The notes beneath the pieces are model-generated. The model was not told where the DNA came from. It ran no database searches and worked only from the letters and a program-made list of their open reading frames with translations. A DNA stretch of 64,000 bases, from positions 1-64,000 of the forward strand of contig NZ_NSJZ01000010.1 of the NCBI RefSeq assembly GCF_002287065.1, written 5' to 3'. This DNA is from Paracoccus salipaludis. GTDB lineage: Bacteria; Pseudomonadota; Alphaproteobacteria; Rhodobacterales; Rhodobacteraceae. Below, in pieces: positions 36,857 through 51,607 of the stretch; the stretch's first letter is position 1; every line of letters begins with the position of its first letter. Made by a program: the position numbers and the translations under genes.

Positions 36857-38116
36857 ATGTCCAACCTCAAGATCGACGCAGCCCGGCTGTGGGGCAGTCT
36901 CATGGAAACGGCGCAGATCGGCGGCACCCCGGACGGCGGCATCGCCCGCCTGACGCTGTCCGAGGACGACAGCCGCGTGCGGCACTGGCTCAGGGCGCAA
37001 TGCGATGCGCTGGGAATGACGATGGTCGTGGACGAGGCGGGCAACATGTTCGCCACCCGCCCGGGGCGGCGCCCGGACCTGCCGCCCATCGCCATGGGCA
37101 GCCACCTGGACACCCAGCCCACGGGCGGCAAGTTCGACGGTGTGCTGGGCGTCCTCGCGGGGCTCGAGGTGCTGCGGACGCTTGACGAGGCGGGCTTCCA
37201 GTCCGAGGCGCCGCTGATGCTGGTCAACTGGACGAACGAGGAAGGCTCGCGCTTCTCGCCCGCCATGCTGGGCTCGGGCATCTGGGCCGGCGTCTACAGC
37301 CGCGATTACGGCGACAGCCGGACCGATGCCGGGGGCGACAGCTTCGGGGCCTCGCTCGACCGCATCGGCTGGCGTGGCGAGGCCGAGGCGGGCTCGGTCC
37401 GCTTCGGCGCGATGTTCGAGCTGCACATCGAGCAGGGCCCGATCCTCGAGGCCGAGGGCAGGCAGATCGGCGTGGTGCAGGGCGTGCAGGGGATGCGCTG
37501 GTTCGACCTTGGCCTGACGGGCACTGCGGCCCACACCGGCTCGACGCCGATGAACCTGCGCCGCAACGCGCTTGTCGGCATGGCGCAGGTGATCGGGGGC
37601 ATCGACCGCATCGCCCGCAGCCACAAGGACGCCGTCGGCACCATCGGCTTCCTCGAGGTCAGTCCGAACTCGCACAATGTCATCCCCGGCGAGGTGCGCG
37701 CGACCATCGACCTGCGCCATCCCGACGACGCCGTCCTGGACCGGATGGAACAGGAGGTTGCCGCGCTGGTGGCCGAGGCGGCGCAGGCGAACGGGCTTGG
37801 GCATCGGCTCGTCCCCATCTCGCGCACGGCACCCGTGGCCTTCGACCCCGAATGCATCGCCGCGGTGCGGGCCGGGGCGAAGGCAGCCGGGCTTTCCACC
37901 CGCGACATGATCTCGGGTGCCGGTCACGACGCGGTCCATGCCGCGGCCGTCGCGCCGACGACGATGATCTTCGTGCCCTGCAAGGGTGGACTGTCGCACA
38001 ACCCCGCGGAATCCACCCTGCTCGAGGAATGCGCCGCCGGCGCGCAGGTCCTGCTGGAGGCCGTGCTGGATTACGACCGCCGCAAAGCCGAACGCCGCGC
38101 CGAGGTCGCCGCATGA
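36857..38116 (+). CDS. Zn-dependent amidohydrolase, M20 family (N-carbamoyl-L-amino acid hydrolase/allantoate amidohydrolase-like)
   Basis: A 419-residue binuclear metal hydrolase of the hydantoinase/carbamoylase subfamily. Metal and catalytic residues are visible: GSHLDTQPTGGKFDGVLGV, NWTNEEGSRFSPAMLGS, HIEQGPILE, HTGSTPM (dimer-contact region) and the C-terminal GAGHDA...PCKGGLSHNPAE. Possible substrates are N-carbamoyl amino acids, ureidopropionate or allantoate; sequence alone does not decide. Co-transcription with an amino-acid-type ABC transporter suggests hydrolysis of an imported N-acyl or N-carbamoyl compound. Confidence 0.9.
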   Translation: MSNLKIDAARLWGSLMETAQIGGTPDGGIARLTLSEDDSRVRHWLRAQCDALGMTMVVDEAGNMFATRPGRRPDLPPIAMGSHLDTQPTGGKFDGVLGVLAGLEVLRTLDEAGFQSEAPLMLVNWTNEEGSRFSPAMLGSGIWAGVYSRDYGDSRTDAGGDSFGASLDRIGWRGEAEAGSVRFGAMFELHIEQGPILEAEGRQIGVVQGVQGMRWFDLGLTGTAAHTGSTPMNLRRNALVGMAQVIGGIDRIARSHKDAVGTIGFLEVSPNSHNVIPGEVRATIDLRHPDDAVLDRMEQEVAALVAEAAQANGLGHRLVPISRTAPVAFDPECIAAVRAGAKAAGLSTRDMISGAGHDAVHAAAVAPTTMIFVPCKGGLSHNPAESTLLEECAAGAQVLLEAVLDYDRRKAERRAEVAA

Positions 38117-39600
38117 GCAAGCGCCTTGTCCTTGCCCGCCTGAACCACGAGACGAACACCTTCTCGCCCGTGCCGACGCCGCTTTCCTCCTTCAATCCCC
38201 TGTGGGGACCCGACGCGCTTGCGGCGGCCGAGGGCGCACCCACGGCCCTCGGGGCCTTTGAGGCCTTTGCCCGCCGTATCGGGGCCGCGATCGACGTGCC
38301 GCTGATCGCCCATGCCATGCCCTCGGGGCCTGTCGAGGACGACGCCTTCGAGGCCATGGCCCAGGCGATCCTGCAATCCGTGAGGCAGGGATGCGACGGC
38401 ATCCTGCTGGACCTGCACGGCGCCATGGTGACGCGCAGCCATGATGACGGCGAAGGCGAGCTTCTGGCCCGCCTGCGTGCAGCCGCGCCGGGGGTCCCGA
38501 TCGGCGTCGCGCTTGATCTGCACGGCAACATCACGCAGGCCATGCTGGACAACTGCGACGTGATCGTGGGCTTCAAGACCTACCCCCATGTCGACATGGT
38601 CGAGACGGGCGCGCATGTCACGCGCCTGTTCGCACCGCTGCTGGACGGGGCCGCGCGGCCCGCCATGGCGCTCTGCCATCCGCCCATTCTGGCCGCGACG
38701 CTGTGCATGAACACGACCACCGACTGCGCCATGACCGACCTTGTGGCACTGGCGCGTCAGGCGGAAAGTCGGCCCGGCGTCCAGGCCGTCACCGTTTTCG
38801 GCGGCTTTCCTCTCGCGGATCTTGTGGAAACGGGCCTTTCCGTCGTCACCGTCGCCGATACGCCCGAACTCGCCGCCGAGATCGCGCGGGAACTGGGCCG
38901 CGAGGCATGGCGCCGCCGCGCGGAATACATCTACCACGAGGAACCGCTTGCGGCGTCCATTTCGCGGGCGGTCGCCCTGGCCGATGGTTCGGCCCCGGTC
39001 CTGCTGCTGGACCACGGCGACAACTGCATGTCGGGCGGCACCTGCGACGTGATGGACGTGCTGGAGGAACTGCTGGCCGCGGGTCAGGACGGCATCCTTG
39101 TCGGACCCATCGCCGATGCCGGCACTGTGGCGCAGTTGTTCGCCGCCGGCGAGGGCGCCACCGTCGAGGTCAGGCTGGGCAACAAGACCCCGGCCCAAGG
39201 CCTTCCTTTGCCGCATCCCCCCTTGACGCTGCGGGGCCGGGTCCTGTCCCTGTCGGACGGCCGCTACCGCGTGACCGGCCCGATCTATCACGGGCAGGTC
39301 CTCTCGATGGGCCGGGCGGCGCTGCTGGACACGGGCGCCGCGCGGATCGTGGTCTGCGAGCAGCCGCACGAACCGCTGGACATGGGCGTGTTCACCTGCC
39401 TGGGGATCGACGGGCTGTCAGCACGCTTCCTGCACCTGAAATCCCGCATGTACTGCCGCCCCGTGTTCGAGCCCCTGGCGAAAGCCGTGGTCGAATGCGC
39501 AAGTTCGGGGGTCACGGCCTCGGACCATGATCTCTTCGCCTTCCGCAAGCTGGCCCGGCCGATATATCCGCTGGACGACGAGATCATCTGGCAAGGCTGA
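38113..39600 (+). CDS. M81 family metallopeptidase (MlrC-like)
   Basis: A 495-residue protein of the MlrC/M81 family, founded on the microcystin-degrading MlrC. It shows LNHETNTFSPVPT at the N-terminus, ILLDLHGAMVTRSHDDGEGEL and VALDLHGNITQAML (candidate metal ligands), HGDNCMSGGTCDVM and the C-terminal DLFAFRKLARPIYPLD. It starts in an ATGA overlap with the amidohydrolase. Most members occur in ABC-transporter operons like this one, and their real substrates are unknown; a small peptide or lactam-like compound is plausible. Confidence 0.92.
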   Translation: MSKRLVLARLNHETNTFSPVPTPLSSFNPLWGPDALAAAEGAPTALGAFEAFARRIGAAIDVPLIAHAMPSGPVEDDAFEAMAQAILQSVRQGCDGILLDLHGAMVTRSHDDGEGELLARLRAAAPGVPIGVALDLHGNITQAMLDNCDVIVGFKTYPHVDMVETGAHVTRLFAPLLDGAARPAMALCHPPILAATLCMNTTTDCAMTDLVALARQAESRPGVQAVTVFGGFPLADLVETGLSVVTVADTPELAAEIARELGREAWRRRAEYIYHEEPLAASISRAVALADGSAPVLLLDHGDNCMSGGTCDVMDVLEELLAAGQDGILVGPIADAGTVAQLFAAGEGATVEVRLGNKTPAQGLPLPHPPLTLRGRVLSLSDGRYRVTGPIYHGQVLSMGRAALLDTGAARIVVCEQPHEPLDMGVFTCLGIDGLSARFLHLKSRMYCRPVFEPLAKAVVECASSGVTASDHDLFAFRKLARPIYPLDDEIIWQG

Positions 39601-39609
39601 AGGACATCG

Positions 39610-40380
39610 ATGGATCAGGACGCACCCCGGGCCAGGGAACGCAGGCTGGCGCGCATCAAGCTGTCGGACCAGGTGGCCGAGGACATCCGCCGCCGGATCG
39701 CGCGCGACCGCCTGCGCCCCGGCGACCGCCTGCCCCATGAACGCGCCCTGATGGACCATTACGGCTGCTCGAAGGGCACCATCCGCGAGGCCCTGAAGGC
39801 GCTTGAGGTCGAGGGACTCGTGCGCATGGTGTCGGGGCCGAACGGCGGGCCCGAGATCCAGGACGCCTCGATCGACGTGATGACCCAGCAGTTGCGGCAG
39901 TATCTGCATTTCCAGAAGATCGACTTCGGCCAGGTCTACGAACTGCGCACCTCGCTGGAGGTCATCCTGGCGCGCAACGTCATCGGCAAGCTGACCGAGG
40001 ATCACCTTCGCCGGCTCGAGGAGAATGTCCGTCTGTGCGAGCAGGCGAACAGCGCACGCGACCGCGCCCTGGTCCGCAAGGCGGAAACCGAGTTCCACGA
40101 CATCCTCTGCGAGGCATCGGACAACGTGATCCTTGTGCTGATGTGCCGCTTCCTGAACAGCATGCTGCGCGACCTGGTCAGCTATCGGTCCGACAGCATG
40201 CGCGAACACGAACTGTTCGGCAGCCACAACATCGAAAGCCACAAGGACCTGCTCAAGGCCTTTCGCGCCGGGGACGCCGAGGCCGCGGCCGAGGTCATGC
40301 GCAACCACATGTGCTGCGCCGAAAGCTTCATGCGCCGGCTGGACGCATCGTTCAACTCGGATCTGCTCAGCCGGTCCTAG
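39610..40380 (+). CDS. GntR family regulator with FCD domain
   Basis: A 256-residue regulator with an N-terminal winged HTH (about 18-85: LSDQVAEDIRRRIARDRLRPGDRLPHERALMDHYGCSKGTIREALKAL) and a C-terminal all-helical FCD ligand-binding domain (about 105-240). Potential metal-site residues are in the ETEFHDIL and ESHKDLL helices. It follows the M81 gene by 9 bases, so it is part of the operon, an arrangement typical of autoregulated repressors of the same pathway. The palindrome at 32188-32199 is a candidate operator. Confidence 0.92.
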   Translation: MDQDAPRARERRLARIKLSDQVAEDIRRRIARDRLRPGDRLPHERALMDHYGCSKGTIREALKALEVEGLVRMVSGPNGGPEIQDASIDVMTQQLRQYLHFQKIDFGQVYELRTSLEVILARNVIGKLTEDHLRRLEENVRLCEQANSARDRALVRKAETEFHDILCEASDNVILVLMCRFLNSMLRDLVSYRSDSMREHELFGSHNIESHKDLLKAFRAGDAEAAAEVMRNHMCCAESFMRRLDASFNSDLLSRS

Positions 40381-40443
40381 GGTCCGGCTTCCCTTCTTCG
40401 GCGGGATCGCCGGAACCTTCGCACCTGAGCAACGACAAGGAGA

Positions 40444-40821
40444 ATGCCAGTGACCGACCTTGAGCTCGCGCAGAGCCTGGAAGCGCGCCGGACAGAGGCC
40501 ATGCAGGCCGGAGACGCAGACGCCCTGGAAAGGATGTTCGACGACGAGCTCGTCTATACGCATTCCTTCGGCAATCGTGACAGCAAGGCCGAGTTCATCG
40601 ACAAGTTCCGCCGCGGCGGCTTCGTGTATCACGAGCTTCGCAACACGGTGGATCAGGTCTCAAGAAGGGGAGATGTCCTGATAGTCACGGGCGCCATGTG
40701 GTCGCGCGCCACCGTGGCCGGGACAGACCGCATCATCGACAACGTGGCAACGGTGGTCTGGGCCAGGAAGGAAGGCGAATGGAAGTTCCTCGCCTTTGCG
40801 CCGACGCCGATCAGGTCGTGA
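40444..40821 (+). CDS. SnoaL/DUF4440-like (NTF2-fold) protein
   Basis: A 125-residue cone-shaped alpha+beta protein of the NTF2 superfamily (LERMFDDELVYTHSFGNRDSKAEFIDKF, then beta strands to WKFLAFAPTPI). The ATG at 40444 follows AAGGAGA. It is probably the last gene of the transporter operon, 63 bases after the regulator. NTF2-fold proteins may be enzymes or binders; with the pathway unknown I can only call it an accessory protein. Confidence 0.8.
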   Translation: MPVTDLELAQSLEARRTEAMQAGDADALERMFDDELVYTHSFGNRDSKAEFIDKFRRGGFVYHELRNTVDQVSRRGDVLIVTGAMWSRATVAGTDRIIDNVATVVWARKEGEWKFLAFAPTPIRS

Positions 40822-41111
40822 CCGCCCGAGTCCGGATCGACCTGATCCTGCGGGTTCCCCTGCCCTCGGCAACCTTTCCGTCCGGGTCCCGCCCGAACAG
40901 GAGATCCGGGCAAGGCAGTCGGCTTTCCTTGCGACGCTTGCAAGGTCGCGGACAGCATCACCGCTGACAGGCCGTCCGAAGAAAATTCCGGCATGTCAAA
41001 AGGATTGCCGACGCCTGTCCCGCCGGACCGCCGCAGGGGAATGATTGCGGCCAGGTGCGGCGTGCAATACCCTCCGCCGCGGTGCAACCTCTCCTCTGCT
41101 GAAAGAACCGC
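40822..41111. other. 290-base intergenic region before the signalling genes
   Basis: It separates the transport operon from the two-component genes. I see no convincing terminator, no EcfG-type GGAAC/CGTT pair and no coding frame of good codon use. The response regulator promoter must lie here but is not recognisable by eye. Confidence 0.4.
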
Positions 41112-41501
41112 ATGTCCACGTCTGCCAAGCTTCGCGTGCTGATCGCCGAGGATGAGGTCCTCGTCTCGATGTTTCTCTCAGATCTGGTCGAGGACGCCGG
41201 TTTCGAGGTCGTGGGCGTCGCTCGCACCGCGTCCGAGGCGGTGGAAATGGCGCAGCAGCACCGACCCGACATCGCGCTCATGGATGCCAACCTGAAGGGC
41301 GGGTCCACGGGCGTGTCCGCGGCCGAGACCTTGGTTCGCGGTCAGGATATCTCGATCATCTTCATCTCCGGCGACAGCGGCCTTGTCCACGATCCGGCCG
41401 TTGCCGCGCTGAAGCCGGTCGCGGTGGTGGAAAAGCCCTGCATGCCCGACGAATTGACGGCCGTGCTGCACCGCGCCGCCCGCCTGCGCAACGCTGCCTG
41501 A
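41112..41501 (+). CDS. Single-domain response regulator
   Basis: A 129-residue CheY-like receiver with the acidic cluster IAEDEV, phosphoacceptor D58 in ALMDANLKGG, conserved Ser/Thr in FISGDSG and lysine in VVEKPC. There is no output domain, so it probably acts as a phosphorelay intermediate or by protein contact. The MDANLKGG pattern resembles receivers paired with HWE-type or hybrid kinases in alphaproteobacteria. It lies 33 bases upstream of the giant HAMP kinase, which it may serve. Confidence 0.92.
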   Translation: MSTSAKLRVLIAEDEVLVSMFLSDLVEDAGFEVVGVARTASEAVEMAQQHRPDIALMDANLKGGSTGVSAAETLVRGQDISIIFISGDSGLVHDPAVAALKPVAVVEKPCMPDELTAVLHRAARLRNAA

Positions 41502-41534
41502 AGCCCCGACCAGACGCCGGACACCAAGACAACC

Positions 41535-46825
<5,291 letters not shown>

Positions 46826-46829
<4 letters not shown>

Positions 46830-48817
46830 GCGCCGCGGCGGCCGACGCGCCTGCCCGGATCCTCGTCGTCGACGACGACGAGGCCAACCTGATCGCCGCG
46901 CAGGCCGTGCTGGCCGACCTCGGCCATCCGGTCGTCACCGCGACCTCCGGCGCCGAGGCCCTGCGCGCCGTGCTGCGGCACGAGTTCGCCGTGATCCTGC
47001 TGGATGTGCGGATGCCGGGCATGGACGGATACGAAACCGCCGAACTGATCCGGCAGCGTGAACGCTCGCGCCACGTGCCGATCATCTTCCTGTCCGGCGT
47101 CGACAAGGAAACCTCGCACCAGTTCCGCGGCTATGCCGCCGGTGCCGTCGATTACGTCCTCAAGCCCGCCGAGCCGCTGATCCTGCGGTCCAAGGTCCAG
47201 GTCTTCGCCGAGCTTTATGAACAGCGCCGCCAGATCGCGCTGAAGGCCGAGGCCGAACGCAAGCTCATGGCCGAGAACCTTGCCGTGCGCGCGCGCGAGG
47301 CCGAGGTCGCGCGCGAGCTTGAACGCACGCTGATGACGCAGGCGCTGGTGCTGGACGCCCTGCCCTTGGCCCTTTTCGTGATCGAGCCGGGCGAGGATGC
47401 CCGCCGCTTCGTTGGCGGCAATGTCCAGGCGCTGTGCGGGGGCCATGACGACCTGGACTTTGCCGTCGGGGACTGGATGGACCGCGTCCACCCCGACGAT
47501 CGCCCGCGGCTGGCGGCGGCGCAAAGCGCGCTGCCCGACACCGGAGGCTACGAGATCGAATACCGCATCCTGTGCGGCTCTGAAGAGCAGTGGATGATGG
47601 AGCACGCCGCTGCCGGGGACGAGGGCGAGGACGGCCTGATGATCTCGGGCGTCATCACCGATGTGACAGGCCGCAAGCGGCTTGAGGAACAGCTGACCCA
47701 CGCGCAGAAGCTCGAGGCGATCGGGCAGTTGTCGGGCGGGGTCGCGCATGACTTCAACAACATGCTCGGCGTCATCATCGGCTCGCTGGACCGGGTGCAG
47801 GCCACCGCCGAACTGGACGAGCGCAGCCGCGGGCGGCTCGGCCTCGCGCTGCAGGCGGCCCAGAGCTGCGCCGACCTGACCAAGCGTCTTCTGGGCTTTG
47901 CCCGTCGCCAGAAGCTGCAACCGCGCGAGCTTGACGTGACCTCCGAGATGGGCCGCCTTCGCGGCCTGTTCGAGCGCGTGCTGGGCGAAACCGTCACCGC
48001 CACGCTGGACATCCCGGCGGATCTGCCCCCGGTGTGGCTCGATGCCTCGCAGTTCGAAGGGGCCATCGTCAACCTAGTGGTGAATGCGCGCGACGCGATG
48101 CCGGAAGGCGGCACCCTGGCCGTCTCGGCGCGGCTGGTGGACCTGGACGCAGGCGAAGCGGCAATGGCGAACCTGCCAGCCGGTCCCTTCATCCGCCTGT
48201 CGGTCGCCGACAGCGGCACGGGCATGGACGCCGAAACCCAGGCGCGCGCGCTGGAACCCTTCTTCACGACCAAGGGCCCCGACAAGGGAACCGGGCTCGG
48301 GCTCAGCTCGATCTACGGCTTCCTGCGCCAGTCCGGAGGCGGGCTGCGTATCGAAAGCGAGCCGGGCGCTGGCACCGCCGTGCACCTGTACCTGCCGCCG
48401 ATGCAGAACCCCGAGAGTTCCCGGGAAGAAGCGCCACGTGCCGCAGCAGCGGACCTGACCGGATTGCGGATAGCCTTGGTCGAGGACAATGACGCGCTGC
48501 GCGACGTGACCTGCGCCATGCTGAACGAGATGGGCTGCGGGGTGACCGGCTTTGCCAGCGCCGACGCGGCGGCGGATGCGCTGGATCTCGCGTCCATCGA
48601 CCTGCTGGTGACTGACTGCGTCATGCCGGGGCAGTTGAACGGTCCCCGGCTCTGCGAACTGCTGCGCGAACGTCGCGATGATCTGCCCGTGCTCTTCATT
48701 TCGGGGTTCCGCGCGGATGCCGAGGAATTGCCGACCCGCGCAACGGCTCTGCTGGCCAAGCCCTTCGACGCCGCTCAGCTTCGGGCAGCAATCGGGAACC
48801 TGCTGAAGCCGGCATGA
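46826..48817 (+). CDS. Hybrid sensor histidine kinase (REC-PAS-HK-REC)
   Basis: 663 residues from a GTG start overlapping the previous stop (GTGA). Order: N-terminal receiver (D60 in [11 protein letters not shown]), a coiled linker ([24 protein letters not shown]), a PAS-like domain ending [15 protein letters not shown] and [14 protein letters not shown], HisKA with H308 in [11 protein letters not shown], HATPase_c ([22 protein letters not shown]) and a C-terminal receiver (D597 in VTDCVMPG). The GVAHDFNN type of kinase is common in alphaproteobacteria. It probably receives phosphate from or passes it to the HAMP kinase. No HPt protein or DNA-binding regulator is adjacent. Confidence 0.93.
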
Positions 48818-49149
48818 TCCGGCGCCGAACACGGCGACGCCCGGATCGATGAGCCCTTGTCGGCGGCAGGACCGGCGAAGGCCCCGCTTGCCGCCCGGTT
48901 CCTGAACAGGGCTGCGGAAGCACAAGGCAGTCCGCGACCTGCGCTGCCCGTCCCGCGCCGTGCGGCGGGTCGCCCGGGCGCATGTGTTCGCCTTGTCCGG
49001 CGCCGACAGGCTTTCCGTGACGGATGCCCTTCCGGCTGATGGAAAAATGCCCCGGCGCTGTCCTGCCAGACTCGGATGCTTCGCTTGGAGGAAGGATCAA
49101 CCGGGGGTATCGTCAGGAGGATCGCCGGCGGTCGGATCGGAGCAACCGG
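48818..49149. other. 332-base intergenic region with hairpin
   Basis: Just after the kinase stop, GATCCGG-CGCCG (48816-48827) and CGGCG...CCGGATC (to 48847) form a two-part stem without a T tract, a possible terminator. The remainder up to the membrane protein shows purine-rich runs (GGAGGAAGGATC near 49090) but no convincing gene or promoter. Confidence 0.45.
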
Positions 49150-49839
49150 ATGGATGCGACAAAGATCGGCATCTTCTGCCTCGGGCTTTTTGCCTTCGCC
49201 ATGGCAGTTCTGGGCGAGCTTTCGCTCGGCTTCGCCCTGGGTTCGATGGCGGCGGTGGAAGCGCACAGCACGCCCGGCTGGGGCATCCGCATGCTGGGGC
49301 TGATCGACCTCGCGCTTGCCTGGACGCTTGCACTCATGGCGGTCGAGATCATCCGCCCTGTGGGCCAGCTTGCGAAGCTCCAGGGGTTCGTGACCCTCGT
49401 GCTGTCGATCTTCGGCATCCTTGCCGGGCTGCTGCTGATCTTCACGACGCTGTCCTTGCTGATCCTGATGGTCTCGCTGCTGCTGGCATTTCCCTTCGGG
49501 ACCGCCGTCTACATGGCCGCATGGGCGGCTTTTCCGGCAGACGCCGCGCAGGCGACATTGGCGCTGCTGATGATCTTCAAGCTGATCGGCATCGCGCTTT
49601 TCATGGTGGCCACCCCGGGGCTGCTGAAGAACAAGGGGCTGATCCTGCTGCTGGGGCTTTCGGTCGGGCTGACCTTCCTGACCGGCCTTCTGATCGGCTT
49701 CGTTCCGGGGGTGGTGGCGGCCATCGCCGATGTTCTCGGCGCGCTTATCTCGGCGGTCGCGGGGACGATCTGGATGGTGGTGCTGCTGGTCGGCGCGATC
49801 GGCTCTGTCCTGCGCGCGATCCGCAGCACCGTCACCTGA
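49150..49839 (+). CDS. Hypothetical polytopic membrane protein
   Basis: 229 residues, very hydrophobic, with about six transmembrane segments (starting KIGIFCLGLFAFAMAVLGE, then LIDLALAWTLALMAVEII, VTLVLSIFGILAGLLLIFTTLSLLIL and others). ATG 49150 is preferred over the upstream ATG 49024 because it begins directly at the first helix and the upstream extension is of low-quality codon use. It precedes the contractile injection cluster by 91 bases on the same strand, so it may be its first gene; no known family is recognised. Confidence 0.75.
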   Translation: MDATKIGIFCLGLFAFAMAVLGELSLGFALGSMAAVEAHSTPGWGIRMLGLIDLALAWTLALMAVEIIRPVGQLAKLQGFVTLVLSIFGILAGLLLIFTTLSLLILMVSLLLAFPFGTAVYMAAWAAFPADAAQATLALLMIFKLIGIALFMVATPGLLKNKGLILLLGLSVGLTFLTGLLIGFVPGVVAAIADVLGALISAVAGTIWMVVLLVGAIGSVLRAIRSTVT

Positions 49840-49930
49840 GGCAATCGCCTTCCGCGTGAAACTAACAGTGCGATGAAGGCCGGGATCTGATAGACATAAA
49901 GCAAGCTTCTGTTTCGCTGGAGTCGTTCCG

Positions 49931-50395
49931 ATGTCCGTTGAAGCGCTGATGGAATGGGTGAGGCACCATGCCGGCGGTGCTTCGGTTCATCTGCGCGGAA
50001 CGGGGGATGACCCGGCCGAAGGCGTCAGCCTGGCGCTGGTGGCCATCGATCCTGCCGCATCCTTCGGAACCGGCACGCTGAGGATCGACCTGACCTATCG
50101 CCTGACCGTGCGGCTGGCGGATGCGGGCGCGGCGAACGATCTGCTCTGCGACATCGCCTTTGCCGCGATCGACGCCCCGGGCCTTCCGGGGGACGGCGAC
50201 TCACTGCGCCGCCCGATCCGGCTGCTTGCGCCGGCAGAGGCGCAAAGTCGCCATGGCCCCGTTTCCGAACCCTGCCTGCACCTCGTCCTCACCGTCGAGC
50301 GTCGGCGGGAGATGACGCCCGCGCTTCCGGTCAGGGAACGCATTCTCAGAAGCAGCCAGGACGTGCCGCGGCTTTCCGCGGGTCAAGGAAGGTAA
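49931..50395 (+). CDS. DUF4255/Pvc16-like putative tail-terminator protein
   Basis: 154 residues, with a core LRIDLTYRLTVRLADAGAANDLLCDIAFAAIDAPGL similar to the segment in DUF4255 (Pvc16/Afp16) proteins, which cap the tube and sheath of extracellular contractile injection systems. It lies 27 bases before the sheath gene, a normal place for such a gene. The match is by eye and modest; it is shorter than most Pvc16 proteins. Confidence 0.6.
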   Translation: MSVEALMEWVRHHAGGASVHLRGTGDDPAEGVSLALVAIDPAASFGTGTLRIDLTYRLTVRLADAGAANDLLCDIAFAAIDAPGLPGDGDSLRRPIRLLAPAEAQSRHGPVSEPCLHLVLTVERRREMTPALPVRERILRSSQDVPRLSAGQGR

Positions 50396-50422
50396 CGCAG
50401 CGGGCAAGGGAGGATTGCCGAG

Positions 50423-51589
50423 ATGCCCGAGTATCTGACGCCAGGCGTTTATATCGAGGAAGTGTCCACGGGCGCGCGGCCGATCCAGGAGGTGGGCACC
50501 ACCACCGCGGCCTTCCTTGGGCTTGCGCCCGACCCTGCCGCCAAACCGGGCGAGGCTCACGCCGTCACCAGCTGGCGCGACTTCACGCGGATCTTCGGGG
50601 GCCAGGCGGGGGTCTCGACCCCTCTCTCGCATGCGCTGGCGGGGTTCTTCCTCAACGGCGGGCAGCGGGCCTGGGTGGTGAACACCGGTCCCGGCGGCGG
50701 GTTCGAGGAAGGACTGCACGCGCTGTCGGCCGTGGACGAGATCTCGATGATCGCGGCGCCCGGCCAGACGGATGCCGCCGTCCACGACCTTCTGCTGACC
50801 CATTGCGAGCAGCTGGGCACCCGTTTCGCCATCCTCGACGGCCCGGCCGAGGCGCACAACCTGTCGCTGCTGATCCGCGTGGCCAGCCTGTCCGCCGGGG
50901 ACCGCGACGAGGGCGAGGGCGACGGGTCCGGCGGCATGCGCTCGCGCGAAAGCGAACGCGGCTACGGCGGGCTTTATTTTCCTCATCTCGTCGTGCGCGA
51001 CCCCTTCGACTCGACCAAGCTCGTCACGGTGCCGCCCTCGGGGCATGTGGCGGGAATGTTCGCGCTGAGCGACATGCGGCGCGGCGTCTTCAAGGCGCCG
51101 GCAAACATGGTCGTGCGCGGCGCGCTGGGACTGTCGCAGCGCCTGACGGATGCCGAGCAGGGCGTGCTGAACCCCGCGGGCGTCAACGCCTTCCGCATGT
51201 TCACCGGGCGCGGGATCGTGCTGTGGGGGGCACGCACCCTCGCGCCTGCCGCCAGCGAATGGCGCTATGTCCCGGTCCGGCGACTTTTCATCATGGTCGA
51301 GGAAAGCATCCGCCGCGGCACCCAGTGGGTCGTGTTCGAACCGAACGACGAGCGGCTGTGGAAAAGTATCCGCCGCGACGTCGGGGCGTTCCTCATGCTG
51401 CTCTGGCGGGACGGGGCCCTGCAGGGGGCGACGCCCGAGCAGGCCTTCTTCGTCAAGTGCGACGCCGAGACCAACACCCCCGACGAGATCGCCGCCGGGC
51501 GCGTGGTCATCGAGGTCGGGCTGGCCCCGGTCCGTCCGGCCGAGTTCGTGATCTTCCGCATCGGCCAGACAAGCGCCGAACTGCCCTGA
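50423..51589 (+). CDS. Contractile sheath protein
   Basis: A 388-residue tail-sheath protein. The N-terminal EYLTPGVYIEEVSTGARPIQEVGTTTAAFLG is the hallmark of phage and eCIS sheaths. The C-terminal part (RTLAPAASEWRYVPVRRLFIMVEESIRRGTQWVVFEPNDERLWKSI) is the conserved handshake domain, and the end TNTPDEIAAGRVVIEVGLAPVRPAEFVIFRI is typical. The middle insertion domain is short, so only one compact sheath type is encoded; PVC/Afp systems usually have two or three sheath paralogs. Confidence 0.95.
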   Translation: MPEYLTPGVYIEEVSTGARPIQEVGTTTAAFLGLAPDPAAKPGEAHAVTSWRDFTRIFGGQAGVSTPLSHALAGFFLNGGQRAWVVNTGPGGGFEEGLHALSAVDEISMIAAPGQTDAAVHDLLLTHCEQLGTRFAILDGPAEAHNLSLLIRVASLSAGDRDEGEGDGSGGMRSRESERGYGGLYFPHLVVRDPFDSTKLVTVPPSGHVAGMFALSDMRRGVFKAPANMVVRGALGLSQRLTDAEQGVLNPAGVNAFRMFTGRGIVLWGARTLAPAASEWRYVPVRRLFIMVEESIRRGTQWVVFEPNDERLWKSIRRDVGAFLMLLWRDGALQGATPEQAFFVKCDAETNTPDEIAAGRVVIEVGLAPVRPAEFVIFRIGQTSAELP

Positions 51590-51607
51590 CCCGCGAAGGA
51601 GCTGGCC

